A stretch of 64,000 bases of DNA from Vitellaria paradoxa (lineage: Eukaryota > Streptophyta > Magnoliopsida > Ericales > Sapotaceae): contig CM034242.1 in NCBI GenBank assembly GCA_019916065.1, forward strand, positions 42,723,010-42,787,009. The letters are read 5' to 3'. Of the stretch, positions 1-12,181 are shown piece by piece. Position numbers and translations under genes: made by a program. Position 1 is the first letter of the stretch. Each line of letters begins with the position of its first letter. The notes beneath the pieces are model-generated. The model ran no database searches, was not told the DNA's origin, and saw only the letters and a list, made by a program, of their open reading frames with translations.

Positions 1-143
1 AGTGGGTTCGAATTGGAGCGATCGACGGTAAAAGGAACAGCTAAAGCTGACAAATTGGAGGACGCCGACGACGACGACGAACCTCCATTACCCAAGACCC
101 AAAACTCATTGCTTCTCGTGTGTAGAAGATGACAAAGAGTCAA
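1..143 (-). CDS. possible partial gene at left edge (unidentified)
   Basis: Read on the minus strand, this stretch stays open to the window edge, with a serine-rich run encoded by a TCG repeat (region 60-85). It is preceded by a plausible splice acceptor (CCAG before base 143). A plausible donor (CTG|GTAAGC) ends a further GC-richer stretch at about 363-480, which could be an upstream or 5'-UTR exon. The intron between them is T-rich, as plant introns are. I do not recognise the product. No start codon is assigned, and the case rests only on base composition, openness and splice signals, so it may not be a gene. Confidence 0.3.
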   Translation of the reverse strand, partial: MTLCHLLHTRSNEFWVLGNGGSSSSSASSNLSALAVPFTVDRSNSNP

Positions 144-480
144 CTGGTCAAAACCCACAAAATTTTGTAACAGAACAAGGGTTAATAGTGACGACGATCA
201 AGAACAAGATATCAAACAAGTTGAGGTGAAAGAAACGATCAGTAATAAACACTACGATTAAACAAATCAACGTGCGATCTCAACAACGATATATATGAAC
301 AGCACACCATAACAGCAAAGGTCATAAAAAGAAATTGAAGATATTTCGTGGAAAACGCTTACCAGTGAAGCCAACGAACCCGAATAGGCGCCAAAAGGCG
401 AGCAGAGCCTTCTTGTCTCACCGCCCGTGGACTCCCAAGGGGAAAGACGGTAAGTGGCGGACCCAGAGATTTAGTGTAGG

Positions 481-1868
481 CGTTAATTATAAATAAGATT
501 TTAAATTTTAAATATATGTATAAAATTTAAATAAAATATAAAATATATATATTAATATTAAATATTATTTATAAAAAATATAAGAGTAAATACTTTATAT
601 TCTTGGTTCAATAATAATAATAATATAATAATAAAAAGAAGACGGTAAGAAAAAGAAAATATAAAATGTCAATAATAATAAATAATAATAAAAGAGATGG
701 TGAAAAAAAAAAAAATAAAAATAAAAAATTGATAGGAAGAAAAAAATAAATTTAACCAGGGATAGAGAGTCTCGAACGCTCACCAATTAAATCAATAGGC
801 GTCAATTGCCTGCATTCTTGTCACCTACATCATCAGTCAAAATGATGTCAAAAACATATATTTTATTAATTACTTAAAACTCAGTGTAAGAAATCACCTA
901 CATTCGGCGCAACATGCATTCCGCCTCCGAAGACAGTTGAATGACTCGGCGAATTAGTTTTCTTTCGGCGAATCGGCAGCTGTTAGATTTTGGAAAATTG
1001 CATAGCCACCCCCTTTTTATTTAGTAATTGTATTTAGGTCACGGATAATTCTCCTTAGCCCACTGAAAAATATAAAAAAAATTAATGACAAAAATAGCCT
1101 TTGAGTCCCTTTGATTTGTCCTAGCATTTTATTACTGGCAACGTCGATTTAAATGAGTTTAAGTGATCACAACAAAAATCAAAATATATTCTTAACATTT
1201 TATTCATCTCTAGTCAACAGCCTACTCATAATCCGCCCTCAAATTATACATATTTCCCACTCTTCTCAATTAGTGTTAAAATATTTTATTAGGGACAGTT
1301 ACGGTATTATAATTATTTTTGGTCCTCTTAAAAATAGAACAAATCTCAACAAAAATTTATAATATAATCTAAAATTTAAAATTATTAATTATAAATTTAA
1401 AAATAAAAAAATTTATTATATTTTCCACTAAATTTCTAAGAATATTAGGTGTCATTTGATTTGTTTTTCTATTTATGTTTTTTTTTGAACTAATTTTTTA
1501 TTTTGTCTAATTTTAAAACTAAGGAAAACAGTTCAGAACTCATTTGATTTACTTGTGTTTTAAAATTTATTTTTGAAAATAAAAATATGAGTTTACCCGT
1601 AAAATAAAACATGATAAAAAATGTTTTGAAAGTTTTTAATAAAAAAAAAAATCAAAATAAACAAATAGAGGTATTTTTTACTTTCTCATTTTATAGTTTT
1701 AACACATAAAATAAAAATAAAAAATAAAAAAATAGATCTAAATGTCACTTTAGTATTGATTTATCCAAAAGTAACATGCTGATATGTGCTATATGGGCCA
1801 TCATGCTAAGACAGCTGCCAGATATCATTCATTTGGGCACATGTGGGATTTATTAGACACACGATTCA
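481..1868. other. AT-rich intergenic DNA
   Basis: Very AT-rich, with imperfect TAA/ATA-rich runs (about 600-730). The stretch at about 1450-1750 has ends resembling a degenerate MITE (similar 'gtcatttgatttg' and 'aaatgtcacttt' edges). No coding signal is seen. Confidence 0.5.
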
Positions 1869-2237
1869 TAGGCCCTATGTTTGACATCCCTAACCAAAAT
1901 AATATAAATCATTATAAATCTCTAAAAATTTATTATACATCTAATTTTTTATTATTATTAATTTTAAAAAATTTCAATATTTCGTTAGAAAAATAAAAAA
2001 TCTGGAAGTAAGTTAACCGAATGCGTAAATTATTTTTAATAATATTCTTCATGTCGAAAGTGATCAAACGAGTACCATTGTCTCTATTTTATGTGAATTT
2101 TTTTGAATCCGTGGGAATAGATTTGAAAAACCGTTCCCACGATTTACTACTATTCAGAAAAAAAAGCACTAATATTAACCTTAAATCATATTTTATCTCA
2201 ATTTATCTTATTCTTTCTTACTTTAAACGGAGCTTGA
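1869..2237. mobile_element. MITE family 1, copy 1
   Basis: About 370 bp with imperfect terminal inverted repeats (left AGGCCCTATGTTTGAC, right end complementary to CTCCGTTTAAAG). It shares a distinctive internal palindrome-like core (AATCCGTGGGAAT ... GTTCCCA) with copies at 3925-4285 (inverted) and 57861-58215. It has no coding capacity. The copy at 57.9 kb shows 8-bp direct repeats, which suggests a hAT-type non-autonomous element. Confidence 0.7.
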
Positions 2238-2462
2238 GCAATCGTGGTGCTTGTTCTTAACATTCCTCTCCTAGAAGTATTATTTATTTTGGTTAAACCC
2301 CCAAAAACACAATATTTAGCTACCATTATTCGTAAAAGCATTTTGAAGTTAAACTAGATCGTGGAACAAACACATTTTTTTTGATTGTTATAAATATTAG
2401 TTCACAATTACCATCTAGTGATTGAGAATACTTGATTCCCCCAAACAATAAGAATTGGAAAA

Positions 2463-2464
2463 TA

Positions 2465-2500
<36 letters not shown>
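2463..2500. repeat. (TAA)n microsatellite
   Basis: A run of about twelve TAA/ATA triplets, slightly interrupted at its left end. Confidence 0.9.
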
Positions 2501-2502
<2 letters not shown>

Positions 2503-3924
2503 TAAAAACCCATGTCCACCAGTTTGCTTCAAAGTCAGTTAACTAACCTTCTTAAGGCTTGGCTTCTTGGAATGGAAAATTTGGATACTGGCAGAAGTGG
2601 CACTGAACCATATCCATGAACCAGAACCTGAACCTGGCCAGTATTGTGAGGTCCACATGGAATAGGCACGGGCCCACCTGCTTTACGAGGCCCACGTTCC
2701 GTCATCAGGTTCCAGAACATGGACTGTTGCTGATAATGAGAGCAAGGATGAGATCACGCCAGATGATCAAATTCAGAAAATCCAACGGCAGTCCCATAAT
2801 CAGCTCTCAGCAGATGCATATACATGTTTATGTAACACTAAATTCCGGTATTTTTTGGTTGTTTTTTGGGGGGGGGGGGAATTATTTGGTTTTGTTGGAT
2901 ACTGGGTACATTTTGAACCTGCTTTCTTCTTCTTGTTGCTTCCAAGTGGAAGCATCTCCCACCATAAACTATATTTAATTAAGGATGTTTGGAGTGTCAA
3001 ATAAATAAAAATACATTAAAAGTTGATGTTAATGTGATGTAAAAGTGATATGTGACAAAATTTAATTGAAAGAAATTTAAAAATTTTTTAGTTAATTAAA
3101 AAAAAAGAATTTATGACCTACCAAAACAATCCCTTAATTTGTCAGAATCCTAGCCTTCATACCTATGAAAAATTGTCTGTACGTTACAGAGATATCCATT
3201 TTGCATATATATATGATCTATATATATATTGCTGACAAAAAATTAAATTCACAGCACCATCTCTTCGTATATATGTGCATACATACAGGTGAACATGTTA
3301 CAAAATAACAATTCTTTCAGAGATAAATTATATTTATCAGTAATAATTTTATGATTTTGAAAACACTTTTGTTGCAGTAATGTAAGCGAAAATATTATAA
3401 GTATTATACAGGCAAGCACCACTATTATCCAATTATCTGATTATATAAGCCTCAAGCATGCCATGTTGTTAAATAAGTAAAGTTGGATTACTGTATAATT
3501 CTTTCAAAATTAGCAACATTAATAGCTGTGCACAAAGTTATTACTAGACATAGGAAATGAGTGATTAATGAATTAAATCAGCTTTAAAAATCATTACCCA
3601 TTAGATAAATTTAGGTCATTATATAAATACTATTGTCACATGTTATTTGTGTCGTAATTAATATTGATAAAAAGAATTATGATAGCAAGCATATTTTAAG
3701 TTAAGTTATTGGTTATTCTATCATAATTATTACCAATTTATAGTGTTGAAAATGAGGGGCAACTAATAATGAATCAATCACGTGCCTAAAACGCCTCTAA
3801 CCCACTAACAACATTTAATACTACAAACATCTGGTCATCATGAACTCATTTTAACTAACCGATTATAGATAATTAAAAATTCTGATATCATATCACAATA
3901 ATATAGAAGAAGAAAGAATATTAA
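2501..3924. other. intergenic, nothing assigned
   Basis: 2535-2720 is GC-richer and open on both strands (61 aa on minus, longer on plus). I recognise no family and see no convincing splice or start context. A G-run lies at about 2869-2879. The rest is AT-rich with short TA repeats. Confidence 0.4.
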
Positions 3925-4285
3925 GGGCTCCGTTTGGAGTAAAAAAAAAATATAAAATAAATTGAGATAAAATGTGATTTTGGGTTAATTTTGGCGTCAT
4001 TTTTTCTGAAAAGTCACAAATAGTGGGAATGGTTTTTTAAATCCGTTCCCACAGATTCAAAAAAATTCACAAAAAATAACAACAATGGTACTCGTTTTGA
4101 AAGTTTTCGACACAAAGAATATGATTGTATAAAAAATTTACATATTCGATTAACATATTTCAGATTTTTTTGTTAGGCGAAATATTGAAAATTTTAAAAA
4201 TTAGTGATGGTGGGAAATTAGAGATAAAGAAGTTGTTAAAAATTTATAAAATGTTTTGAAGTTTTATCTTATGTCAAACGGGACT
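3925..4285. mobile_element. MITE family 1, copy 2 (inverted)
   Basis: Begins GGGCTCCGTTTGGAGT and ends TCAAACGGGACTT, an imperfect terminal inverted repeat. The interior matches the copies at 1869-2237 and 57861-58215 in reverse orientation, including the GTGGGAATGG ... CCGTTCCCAC core at about 4024-4055. Confidence 0.7.
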
Positions 4286-5255
4286 TAAAAAGAGACTTTT
4301 AGAAAAACTTTTTTACTTTACCCTTCTTTCAACTCAGTACTTAAGAAAATTCTAATCTAAAGCCTAGCATGTACAATATGTCGCATACATATAAGAATAA
4401 AAAAAACCCAATAGAATGCCCCACCACAAAACATTATTTTCGAAGTTTCTACTGAATATTCAGCGAGTTCCTTTACACTTGTGCATCTCTTGACTTTTCT
4501 TAACAGGTTCCTAAGCGACACCTATATAATTACTGTACCATACCAGTACCTAAGTGCGGCAAAGTATATATAAATTACAATTCTGATATAACCACTTCTA
4601 AAAATATATTTCACTAACAAGTATCATATTACAAAAATGCCATGTAAACATCATTTTGACCATAATTTTGATTAAAAAAATTATTGCAGAATATCATTTT
4701 CTTAAAGTAGACTAATGCTATTTCGCAAAAATTTAAGCAACGCATTGTTTGGGGAATTTTATCATATTTAATTTTGGCCCTAATCCTATTCTTGGCACTT
4801 TTATTAGCCAGCCATACATCGGCAATTGAAAGCATGGATTAGCTGTTCTTGCTGACAGGTTTGCAGGAAATCTTATTACCAAAGAAAAACCATCTAGGGG
4901 CAACCATATATATCTATATATATATATATATAGTCCACCAAACCATAACTATCATATAAGCCATAGATTGCCAGAAATTTTGGAATATTTTTTCAGAATA
5001 TTGGAAAATATCCAAGGAGAGAAGAAAAAAAAAAAAAAAAAAAGAGGTTTTCATATCTCAAAGCTCATTAATGAAGTACAAGGTACAGCAGTACATGAAA
5101 AAATAAAAAAATAAAACATAATAATGGGTTAAATAAAAAATGGAACCCATTGATGACCAAGCCAAATGAATGAATAAATAACAAACAAGAAGGTGAAAAG
5201 ATCAAAAGGAAGAGCTGAGAGATTTAACATTTTTATACAATGAACTGGATTTGTT
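4286..5255. other. intergenic, AT-rich
   Basis: Contains TA repeats (about 4910-4932) and a poly-A run (5026-5044). It lies 3' of the small minus-strand gene at 5256-5432. No gene seen. Confidence 0.5.
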
Positions 5256-5429
5256 TCAGAAGTAAACACTGAACGAAGAACAGTCGTGAGCAGCAGTGAT
5301 GGGTGAGGTCGAGGCAGAACCAAGACTCCTCAGAAAATGAACATTTCTTGGGATTGAAAGTTGCTCCCTCAGCCTTGCCATGGCCGCCCCGTACTCTTCC
5401 AAGAGCTCAACCACCATTGTCACCATTAT

Positions 5430-5432
<3 letters not shown>
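5256..5432 (-). CDS. small 58-aa protein, unidentified
   Basis: A 59-codon frame starting MIMVTMVVELLEEYG and ending FSVYF, with a helix-prone N-terminal half (VVELLEEYGAAMARL) and a Ser-rich C-terminal half. The start chosen is the first ATG after a long GA repeat (5433-5470). The upstream ATG at 5471 would only add repeat-encoded Arg-Glu residues. A GA-rich leader directly before the ATG and a TATA-like CTATATATTA at 5599-5608, about 165 bp upstream, are typical of plant promoters. Methionines at codons 3 and 6 are alternative starts. I do not recognise the family, and the call rests on context and on composition that differs from the surrounding AT-rich DNA. Confidence 0.45.
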
Positions 5433-5460
<28 letters not shown>

Positions 5461-5470
5461 CCCCCCCCCA
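5433..5470. repeat. (CT)n/(GA)n microsatellite with C-run
   Basis: Perfect CT repeat followed by a C-run on the plus strand (GA on the minus strand), immediately 5' of the small minus-strand reading frame. Confidence 0.9.
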
Positions 5471-5571
5471 CCCGGTACTAGTTGTTATAAAACTGAACCT
5501 GAAAGTGGCTTGTGTGGGTCGATGGAATGAAGAAATATTGAAGGAGGGTTGGAATCAATGAAGCCAATAGT

Positions 5572-6739
5572 TATAATGCAGCATATGTCCAATAAAATAA
5601 TATATAGGGATTGACTTGCTTTTCTTCATTCTCCGTCTGGTTTTTAACTTAATGGCATTATAGATATATATATATATATTCATCTATAAGAATAGCATAG
5701 TATATAGCAAGCATCTTATTCTATGGTTCTACAAAAAATTACTTGGATATCGCAACTAATTCTGATAATTAAACTCTTTAATTGCTGATAGATTGTACAA
5801 GTATGTTTCTGTTAAGAAATAATGTAGTCAAAACTCTTGTTATTATCTTGTTTATTTATTTATTATTTTTTTTACAGGAAAGGAAAAAACAAATTTATGC
5901 ACAAAACCAACGGTGGCCATAAATTTTTTAAACAATATTATCATTACCTACATCGTTTTGCTAAAGTTTTTATGATATAAGAATATTTTGTAACAATATA
6001 TATATTACATAATTAATAAAAATGTTATTTCAGAGTAATGGGGTTTTACTACTAATAAAAGGCCTCCTCATAATTATCAGATTAATTTTATATTATAATC
6101 GTAACTCATGTTCATTATATGTGTTAGCATATATAATCCACATTGAGTTGGTTATATATGTTAGGAATATAATTAATTGTATATAATAGGAATTAAAATT
6201 ATTTTCTTGATCCTCTTATTTGTTTTTTCTTATTTTAAGTTTCCTATTTTAGTCTGTAGGTTTATGCCTATATAAGGCTTCAATGTATACTTGCATATAC
6301 ACACAGAATCAAGACATTCTTCTTTTTCCTTCAACCTTTTTCAATTATTTGTCCCTATTCTTTATTTCAACAATACTAAATTTTACAAACTTGAAATGAC
6401 ATAATTTTGGACTGTCCTGAAACGGTGGTTTTTTTTTTTTGGGGGGGGGTTAGAATGTGTATAGATTATTTTCATATGATCCTTCGTCCATTATTGAAGA
6501 GAAAAATATCAGATTTTATAACCTTAATTCCGATATTAGTGTGCGTGAATACAAAATTTAAATCTATCCGTGCATGACCAAACACCACATATTATGAAGT
6601 ATTAACCGTGTATACTCGTTTTTATTTGTTAGTTGGTAGATGCAAATGGATGAAGCCACCTTCAGCTTCCAAAAGAGCTTGGGGTTTTCGCACTGCAACA
6701 ACCATTTGGGACCCTCTGGGGCTATTTTCTCCCTTCCTA
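5572..6739. other. intergenic, AT-rich
   Basis: Contains a TA repeat (5663-5680) and a T/G-run (6428-6449). No gene seen. The right end is the pre-insertion target of the SINE. Confidence 0.5.
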
Positions 6740-6756
6740 AACTCCCTCCCTGCTCT

Positions 6757-7020
6757 GTTTGGGGTCGGGGAGAAACTCGTAGCCGCTACCCCATGAGTAC
6801 GCATTGGGTGAAATCCGCTCCGTGGCCTAGCCGGCCCAAAGAACCACGAGGAGGCAAACCAGCCTAGGCAAGCCCTGGCTGACCGGCTCAATCGAGAAAG
6901 GCTGTTAGATAGCTCTCCACAATTAAAGGTAGGACTGCTCTCAATAAGAGTCGAACCCGGGATCTATTAATCTCAGCCCTTCAGCCGTTATCCGAACCAA
7001 CTCGACTACCCCTTCGGAGC
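6757..7020 (-). mobile_element. tRNA-derived SINE with perfect 17-bp target-site duplication
   Basis: A 264-bp GC-rich element, read on the minus strand from 7020 to 6757. Near its 5' end it carries RNA polymerase III promoter boxes: A box TAGTCGAGTTGG (6997-7008) and B box GGGTTCGACTC (6948-6958), spaced as in tRNA-derived SINEs. It is bounded by perfect 17-bp direct repeats, AACTCCCTCCCTGCTCT, at 6740-6756 and 7021-7037, the signature of LINE-dependent target-primed insertion. No coding capacity. The perfect duplications suggest a fairly young insertion. Confidence 0.9.
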
Positions 7021-7037
7021 AACTCCCTCCCTGCTCT

Positions 7038-7983
7038 TTAATTATTATTACTATTATTATATATATATATATATATATCGTGTATATACATTACCCAAAA
7101 ACAAATTGCTACACTTAAACAAAAGATGTTGGGATTCCTACGTTAGTCTTAGAAGAATTGGTAATCAGTATATGTATATATACACGTATAAGTATGAAAA
7201 AAAAATCTTATCCTACGAGTTAAATTTTAGGAATGAGAGAGGTACAAAATCATTAAACAACTGATTTCATGTCCTCCGATCAAGGATTCGATGTGTAAAG
7301 GGAAAAATTTTTGATGTGTGAAGGTAAAGGTTATTGGGATTCTCACATCTGTTGTAGAATGGATTGGGTCCAAAACCACCCAACAAAAGAGTTGTTTTAA
7401 CAGTAAAATAATGAATAATTTATAATTTCGTTTATTTTAATATAAAATATTTTGTTAGAAAACACTCTTATAGTTTTAAAAAATAATTTTTCAAAAAATA
7501 TGAATAAAAAAATTGTTTTGAAAAAAACATTTTGTATCAAAGTAAACAGAACTTTATTGTAAATTAATGCAACTAAATTTTTACTTCACTTTAAGGCAAG
7601 TTATTAGCAAATGCAACTCAATTTCCCTCATCAAATATTTAGCCAACAATTCCATAGGAATTGCCTGTATTAATTAAAGCTAAAGGTTTATTTAAAAGCA
7701 CCAAGTAAAGCCAAGTACAGCTTGAACCACTAATTGTTTACACAACGGAGCGGACAAACACACACACACGCATATGTACATATGCATTGAGATTAATACC
7801 CAAAAAAAAAAAAAAAAAATACATTAATTTATTATTTGATTACTCAATAAATAGTGATCTTAGAATGAAATGCTGGGGTCAGTCGCCATTGATCAACGCA
7901 GCAATAACAGATCGATCTCATCATTTATTCTCTCATGAGATCAATCAGTGGTCAACTCGATCATGACCATAGATAGTATTGCT
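7038..7983. other. intergenic, AT-rich
   Basis: TA repeat at 7057-7078 and a poly-A run near 7802-7819. No gene seen. It is 3' of the HMA gene at 7984-8863. Confidence 0.5.
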
Positions 7984-8863
7984 CTAGAACGAATTAGATC
8001 TAACGAAGACCTTCTTCCATGATTCCAGCCGAGAGACGCTAGCCCTAGTCAGAGTAAACGACGCGAGGGAGAGTCGGAGAGCAATAGAGGATTTGATGGT
8101 GATGGTGATGGTGGTTTTGGTTGTAATTTCTTCTTCTTCTTTTCCCATTTCTATGTTGTCTTGTGGATTCCAAAATCGAGCTTCTTTTCTCTTCTTTCTC
8201 ATGGTTGCTAGCACATCATACTTGTTGCATATTCCCCACACTGTCACCTTCTGTTTCATTGAAATCTACACTTACGGAGTATATGCCTGCAGCAGATATT
8301 ATACATATATATATGATATTATCGAGTTAAAAAAATTTACTAGAATGGTACGTAATTTTGAGGTTACTACTTTAAATGAAAATGACACAACATTAATTAC
8401 AAATTGAGTAAATAATGCATAAAAATTGATGATACCGCTTAAATAAAAGCAATAGATTTAGAGGTTGGTCATGACATCGACCTTGTGAGCCGTTAAATCA
8501 AATGGTATGACTCATAATTAAAGTCCATTTAACAATTTGAAAGAAAATTTTTAAACTTACTTTTATAAACCGTTCAATCTTAGTTAAACAGTTTACAAAA
8601 TTGATATCACGATACAACCTAATTATAAAATTATCATTGACACGTAACTTTGTGTCTCTAACTTCACTGGGAAGGAATTTTTTGTTGTTTTGGGTTCCAA
8701 AACCCTAAAATATTCATTGATGTATATTTGGACTTCTACCTCGGAGATGTGATAAAGCTTTCTTTGCTTTCCTCTCACAGCCATAAGAATACAGAGGCAC
8801 CTTCATTTCCACATATTGTGGCTCTACGTTCTTGCATGCTGGAACAATTTGCAGGTTGGCCAT
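7984..8863 (-). CDS. single heavy-metal-associated (HMA) domain protein, two exons, one-base frame break
   Basis: Exon 1 is 8740-8863 (ATG at 8863) and exon 2 is 7984-8286. The donor is CGAG|GTAGAA, the acceptor CTGCAG|GC, and the intron 453 bp. Exon 1 encodes the start of an HMA fold (YVEMKVPLYSYGCERKAKKA); exon 2 completes it (GIYSVSVDF, then VTVWGICNKYDVLATM) and ends in a basic, Ser-rich tail. The usual CxxC metal site is reduced to one Cys (YGCE), a known variant in plant HMA proteins, so metal binding is uncertain. No CaaX box is present. The two halves of the HMA strand lie in different frames: exon 2 has one base too many, most simply in the AAA run at 8253-8255. Without it the product would be about 141 aa. 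Either the gene is decaying or the assembly has an indel. Confidence 0.75.
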
Positions 8864-8976
8864 TCCGACCTCAAAAAAGCATATATCTTTACCTACAATC
8901 CAATATAGAGACCCTTGACAAACCAAAGGCCCCGCTGGGTATTCCAGTTGTTGAAGTACTGCTAACACACCCTTCC

Positions 8977-8988
8977 CATATATATAGG
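8977..8988 (-). promoter_or_regulatory. TATA box of the HMA gene
   Basis: Minus-strand CCTATATATATG about 115 bp upstream of the ATG at 8863, a sensible distance for a plant core promoter. Confidence 0.5.
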
Positions 8989-9439
8989 ACTCTATAAGGC
9001 TGTAGGGATGACGATTTTACTAATTATCGTCATGGAAAGCAGAAAGAAGGCAAAAACTAAAATCCTAGATTCCCTGGAAAAAGAAGGGACTTGGTCCCTC
9101 TTTTCCTCTTTTAACTTTCCATCCTCCAATTCTAGAAAATTTCTTCTTAACTGGGTTGTGATGTACTTTGAATGGAGAACTCCTTGTACAAAGAAGGATA
9201 TGGTTGTGACTTGGCAAAGTGTAAGTATGTGTCATCCAATCCTCTCTGTTGGTCAATTGAAAAAGGAGCCCTTTTTTTTTTCATTGGTATTGGAATTTGG
9301 GCAATTTACGGTAGCTAGTTTGACTTCCATGTGGGATGTCTTGCTTAGCAGAGAAGTAGATTTGAGAAGTTCGGAAAGTGCAAAAATTGATAGTACTATA
9401 GAAGTAAATAAAAAGAAAAGACTTTATTTCTAAACTAAA

Positions 9440-9644
9440 GCTACACTTGCACTCTCTCTCTACACTCTTTTTATATCTCACTAGTTATGACGGATCATGA
9501 TCAGCGCATTCTGTTCAAAATCACAGCCGTTGGATGTCACCTTCTACGTGCAGTTGTGATAATTTTCAATTAGAATATAGTAGTTATGACCCGTCATAAT
9601 TAGTGGAGTGTAAGAAGGGTGTAAGAGAAATGGTGTAAGTGTAG
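9440..9644. mobile_element. MITE-like element with ~60-bp inverted ends
   Basis: The left end (GCTACACTTGCACTCTCTCT...CTCACTAGTTATGACGG) is an imperfect inverted copy of the right end (read inward GCTACACTTACACCATTTCT...CTCCACTAATTATGACGG). Total about 205 bp, no coding capacity. The target duplication is unclear; a 3-bp T(A/T)A would fit. Confidence 0.65.
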
Positions 9645-10774
9645 CATTACTATTATTTACATACTCGTGCAATGTTTACATCCAACTACGATAAAATACA
9701 CTTAATTACCCTTTGGAGATTAATGTTTGGCATAAATTTATCAATTTTTGGAATTTAAGTATTTGGTAAAGCACAACATTTTATCTTTTTTCTTCTCAGC
9801 AATAGTAAATTGTTTAACTTAAAAGTTACCAAAATTTTTAACCACACAAAAAATTATTAAAAATTTTACTAGATATTCAAAAATTTCTAAAGATTGTTAA
9901 AATTTACTATTTGTTTTATTAAACATGTCAAAAATTTCAACTATCAATTTTTGAAAAAAAAAATATCGACAAACGACTCCTTAATATTTTTGTACTTCTA
10001 TTATGAATTTTACTTAGGAATTAAATAAAAGAATGATATTAAAACTGTATCAGATGTACAAGAGGCAAGGTGACAAAATTAAAAGTAGAAGCCACGACAC
10101 ATTTTAACTACTATAAAACCAACTAGTCATGAATTTGTTTAATTGCTGAGTTACTCAAAGCAATGTCAGTGTCTATGCACCAGCATGTGCTTACTTTTTA
10201 GAGGTCCAAGAGCATGCTACTTGAACTGCTTAACATGAAACTCAAAAGGGGAGAAGAACTTAAAAAAAAGGAACAGACAAATTAAAGTGACGGGGTATCG
10301 TTAATTAGGAATTAGGATAATCATGAAAAGTAGTTCACTACTTTTGACTTCTAGTTTAAAAAAAAAGAAAAAAAAGAAAAAGAAAACAAAGTGACACCAT
10401 TATTCTGCATTAATTACTTTTCAACCCTTCACTCGATTAGATTCGGTTCCTTCACTTACCTGCAAAAACATAGCCATAAGCTCGTGATTGGTCTAGGTGA
10501 ATTTGGGACAAAAATTAGAAACAAACAATGGAGCTGAGCTACCACGGCCACGTTTGGGGATCAGAAGGGCCCCATGTAAAAAGGTGGATACAATGCCAAT
10601 AGATTTGCGGTCAGATCGATAAGGATGACTCAGATCACACCATGGAATGTCCCACCACGTGAAAACCCACGTCCCAGATTTCTCAGGGAATCTCACCTTA
10701 CATTGATTGCATTGCATATCATTCTCAGCATTTGCTACTGCTCTCATGTGCAATCCAGAGACCCTAAACAAGAA

Positions 10775-10834
<60 letters not shown>

Positions 10835-12181
10835 ATTTTTGAATTGGAAAATATTAGATCCTAGACTAAAAATTGAAGAGTACTGCTGCTATAAGAAAGA
10901 ATTCAAAGATTACTATTGCAATTCTGATAGGTTAGCTGAGTTTTGCGGACCTATTAATTTGATGGGATATCGTTTGAGTATGATAATTAAAAAAAAAAAA
11001 AAGTCATTAAATCCATAATCTAAATTGCATTCATAAAATGGAATGAATAAAACTGAAGTTACAAGTTTCGATCTATTTATAATATATACTAAATTAATCT
11101 TGTCTTTCATGAGAGTATTATTCTGATCGGACTTTAGCAAACTAACTAATCCTAATGCCTAAGGGTTGCAATTAATAATCTTTGGCTCAAGTATTAAATA
11201 AACCTTTTAATTTTAATCTTGAATTAAAAATTAAAAAAATAGAAACTAAAAAAAATACTAATCCGAAATAGAATAAGAAATAAAAAAATTCATCCTATAT
11301 CAATTTTTATCCTCGTAAAAATAATTTTTCTCGAGTAATCTAATGTAAAATCTAAAAAAGAGATAACCATCATAAGCAATTACTTTTAACATAATTTTTG
11401 TTACTGTTAAAAATATGTATAATTTTAACTTGGAAAGATTTACATTTCATATGCGACGGTTGTTTAATATTTTATTTTATAAATAACTTTTCATGGTTGA
11501 AAATTGTAATTATATTAACTCTTACTCTTACAGAATATTTATCCATCCCAGCAACATTACTAAATTTTTACATCTATATTGATGAAATAATTAACTTTTT
11601 TGTTATCCAAAAATGAAATAAAAGTCGTAACTCTTGTCATCAAAAGATCAATAAATTTCAATCTTGTGAAATTTTTATTCTTCCCTTCTTAAAGATTAAT
11701 TATCATTTTTTTCTCTTCTAAAAATAGTTAATCCCAATTATAATTGTTTTGAAAAATGATATCCACAGCCGTAGAAATCATCTTTACCTCAACATCTTTT
11801 GGTTCTTGAAACTCCTGAAAATGTCAAAAGACTTCTCGATTGTTTTTTTCTGTTCATCAAGGGATATTTGATCACCTAGACAGACAATCACAATTAGATA
11901 ATTATCTTTTTCTTTGTACAGCTGAATTTTTCCTAATCATTTGCGTTATCATGCACCTCGTTTCCAAGTTTGATGCTTTCAATGGCAACTTTATAATTAT
12001 AATACGAGTCAGAAGTATTTTTATTTAAAAGTAATAAACTCAAAAATCTTCATATTCTTTCCCAATTTATTTTAATAATTAAATCGTTGGGACATAATAT
12101 CATTTTTATTAACACAGTGACGTGTATCAATTGGAATCTTCGTACAATCAAAGGTAGTGATAAAAGAGGTATTGCCAATAA
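9645..12181. other. intergenic, AT-rich, MITE remnants
   Basis: About 9705-9985 resembles MITE family 2 (motifs such as AAAAGTTAC with AAATTTTT near AACATG/CAAAC edges). 11.2-12.1 kb is AT-rich with scattered short open stretches and no recognisable protein. Confidence 0.4.
10777..10832. repeat. compound (CT)n(TA)n microsatellite
   Basis: A long CT dinucleotide run passing directly into a TA run. Confidence 0.95.

Noticed and set aside
2326..2532. Tyr-rich minus-strand open frame
   Set aside because: Translation of the (TAA)n microsatellite.
6608..6891. Overlapping open frames on both strands at the SINE
   Set aside because: Explained by the GC-rich SINE, which is non-coding.
9008..9433. 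141-codon open frame on the plus strand
   Set aside because: No recognisable domain; it lies next to the HMA gene promoter and a MITE, and its composition is like intergenic DNA. Probably chance.
10493..10771. 92-codon minus-strand frame with two Cys (CNQC)
   Set aside because: Single short motif, no family, no splice partners; overlapping frames on the other strand are equally open.
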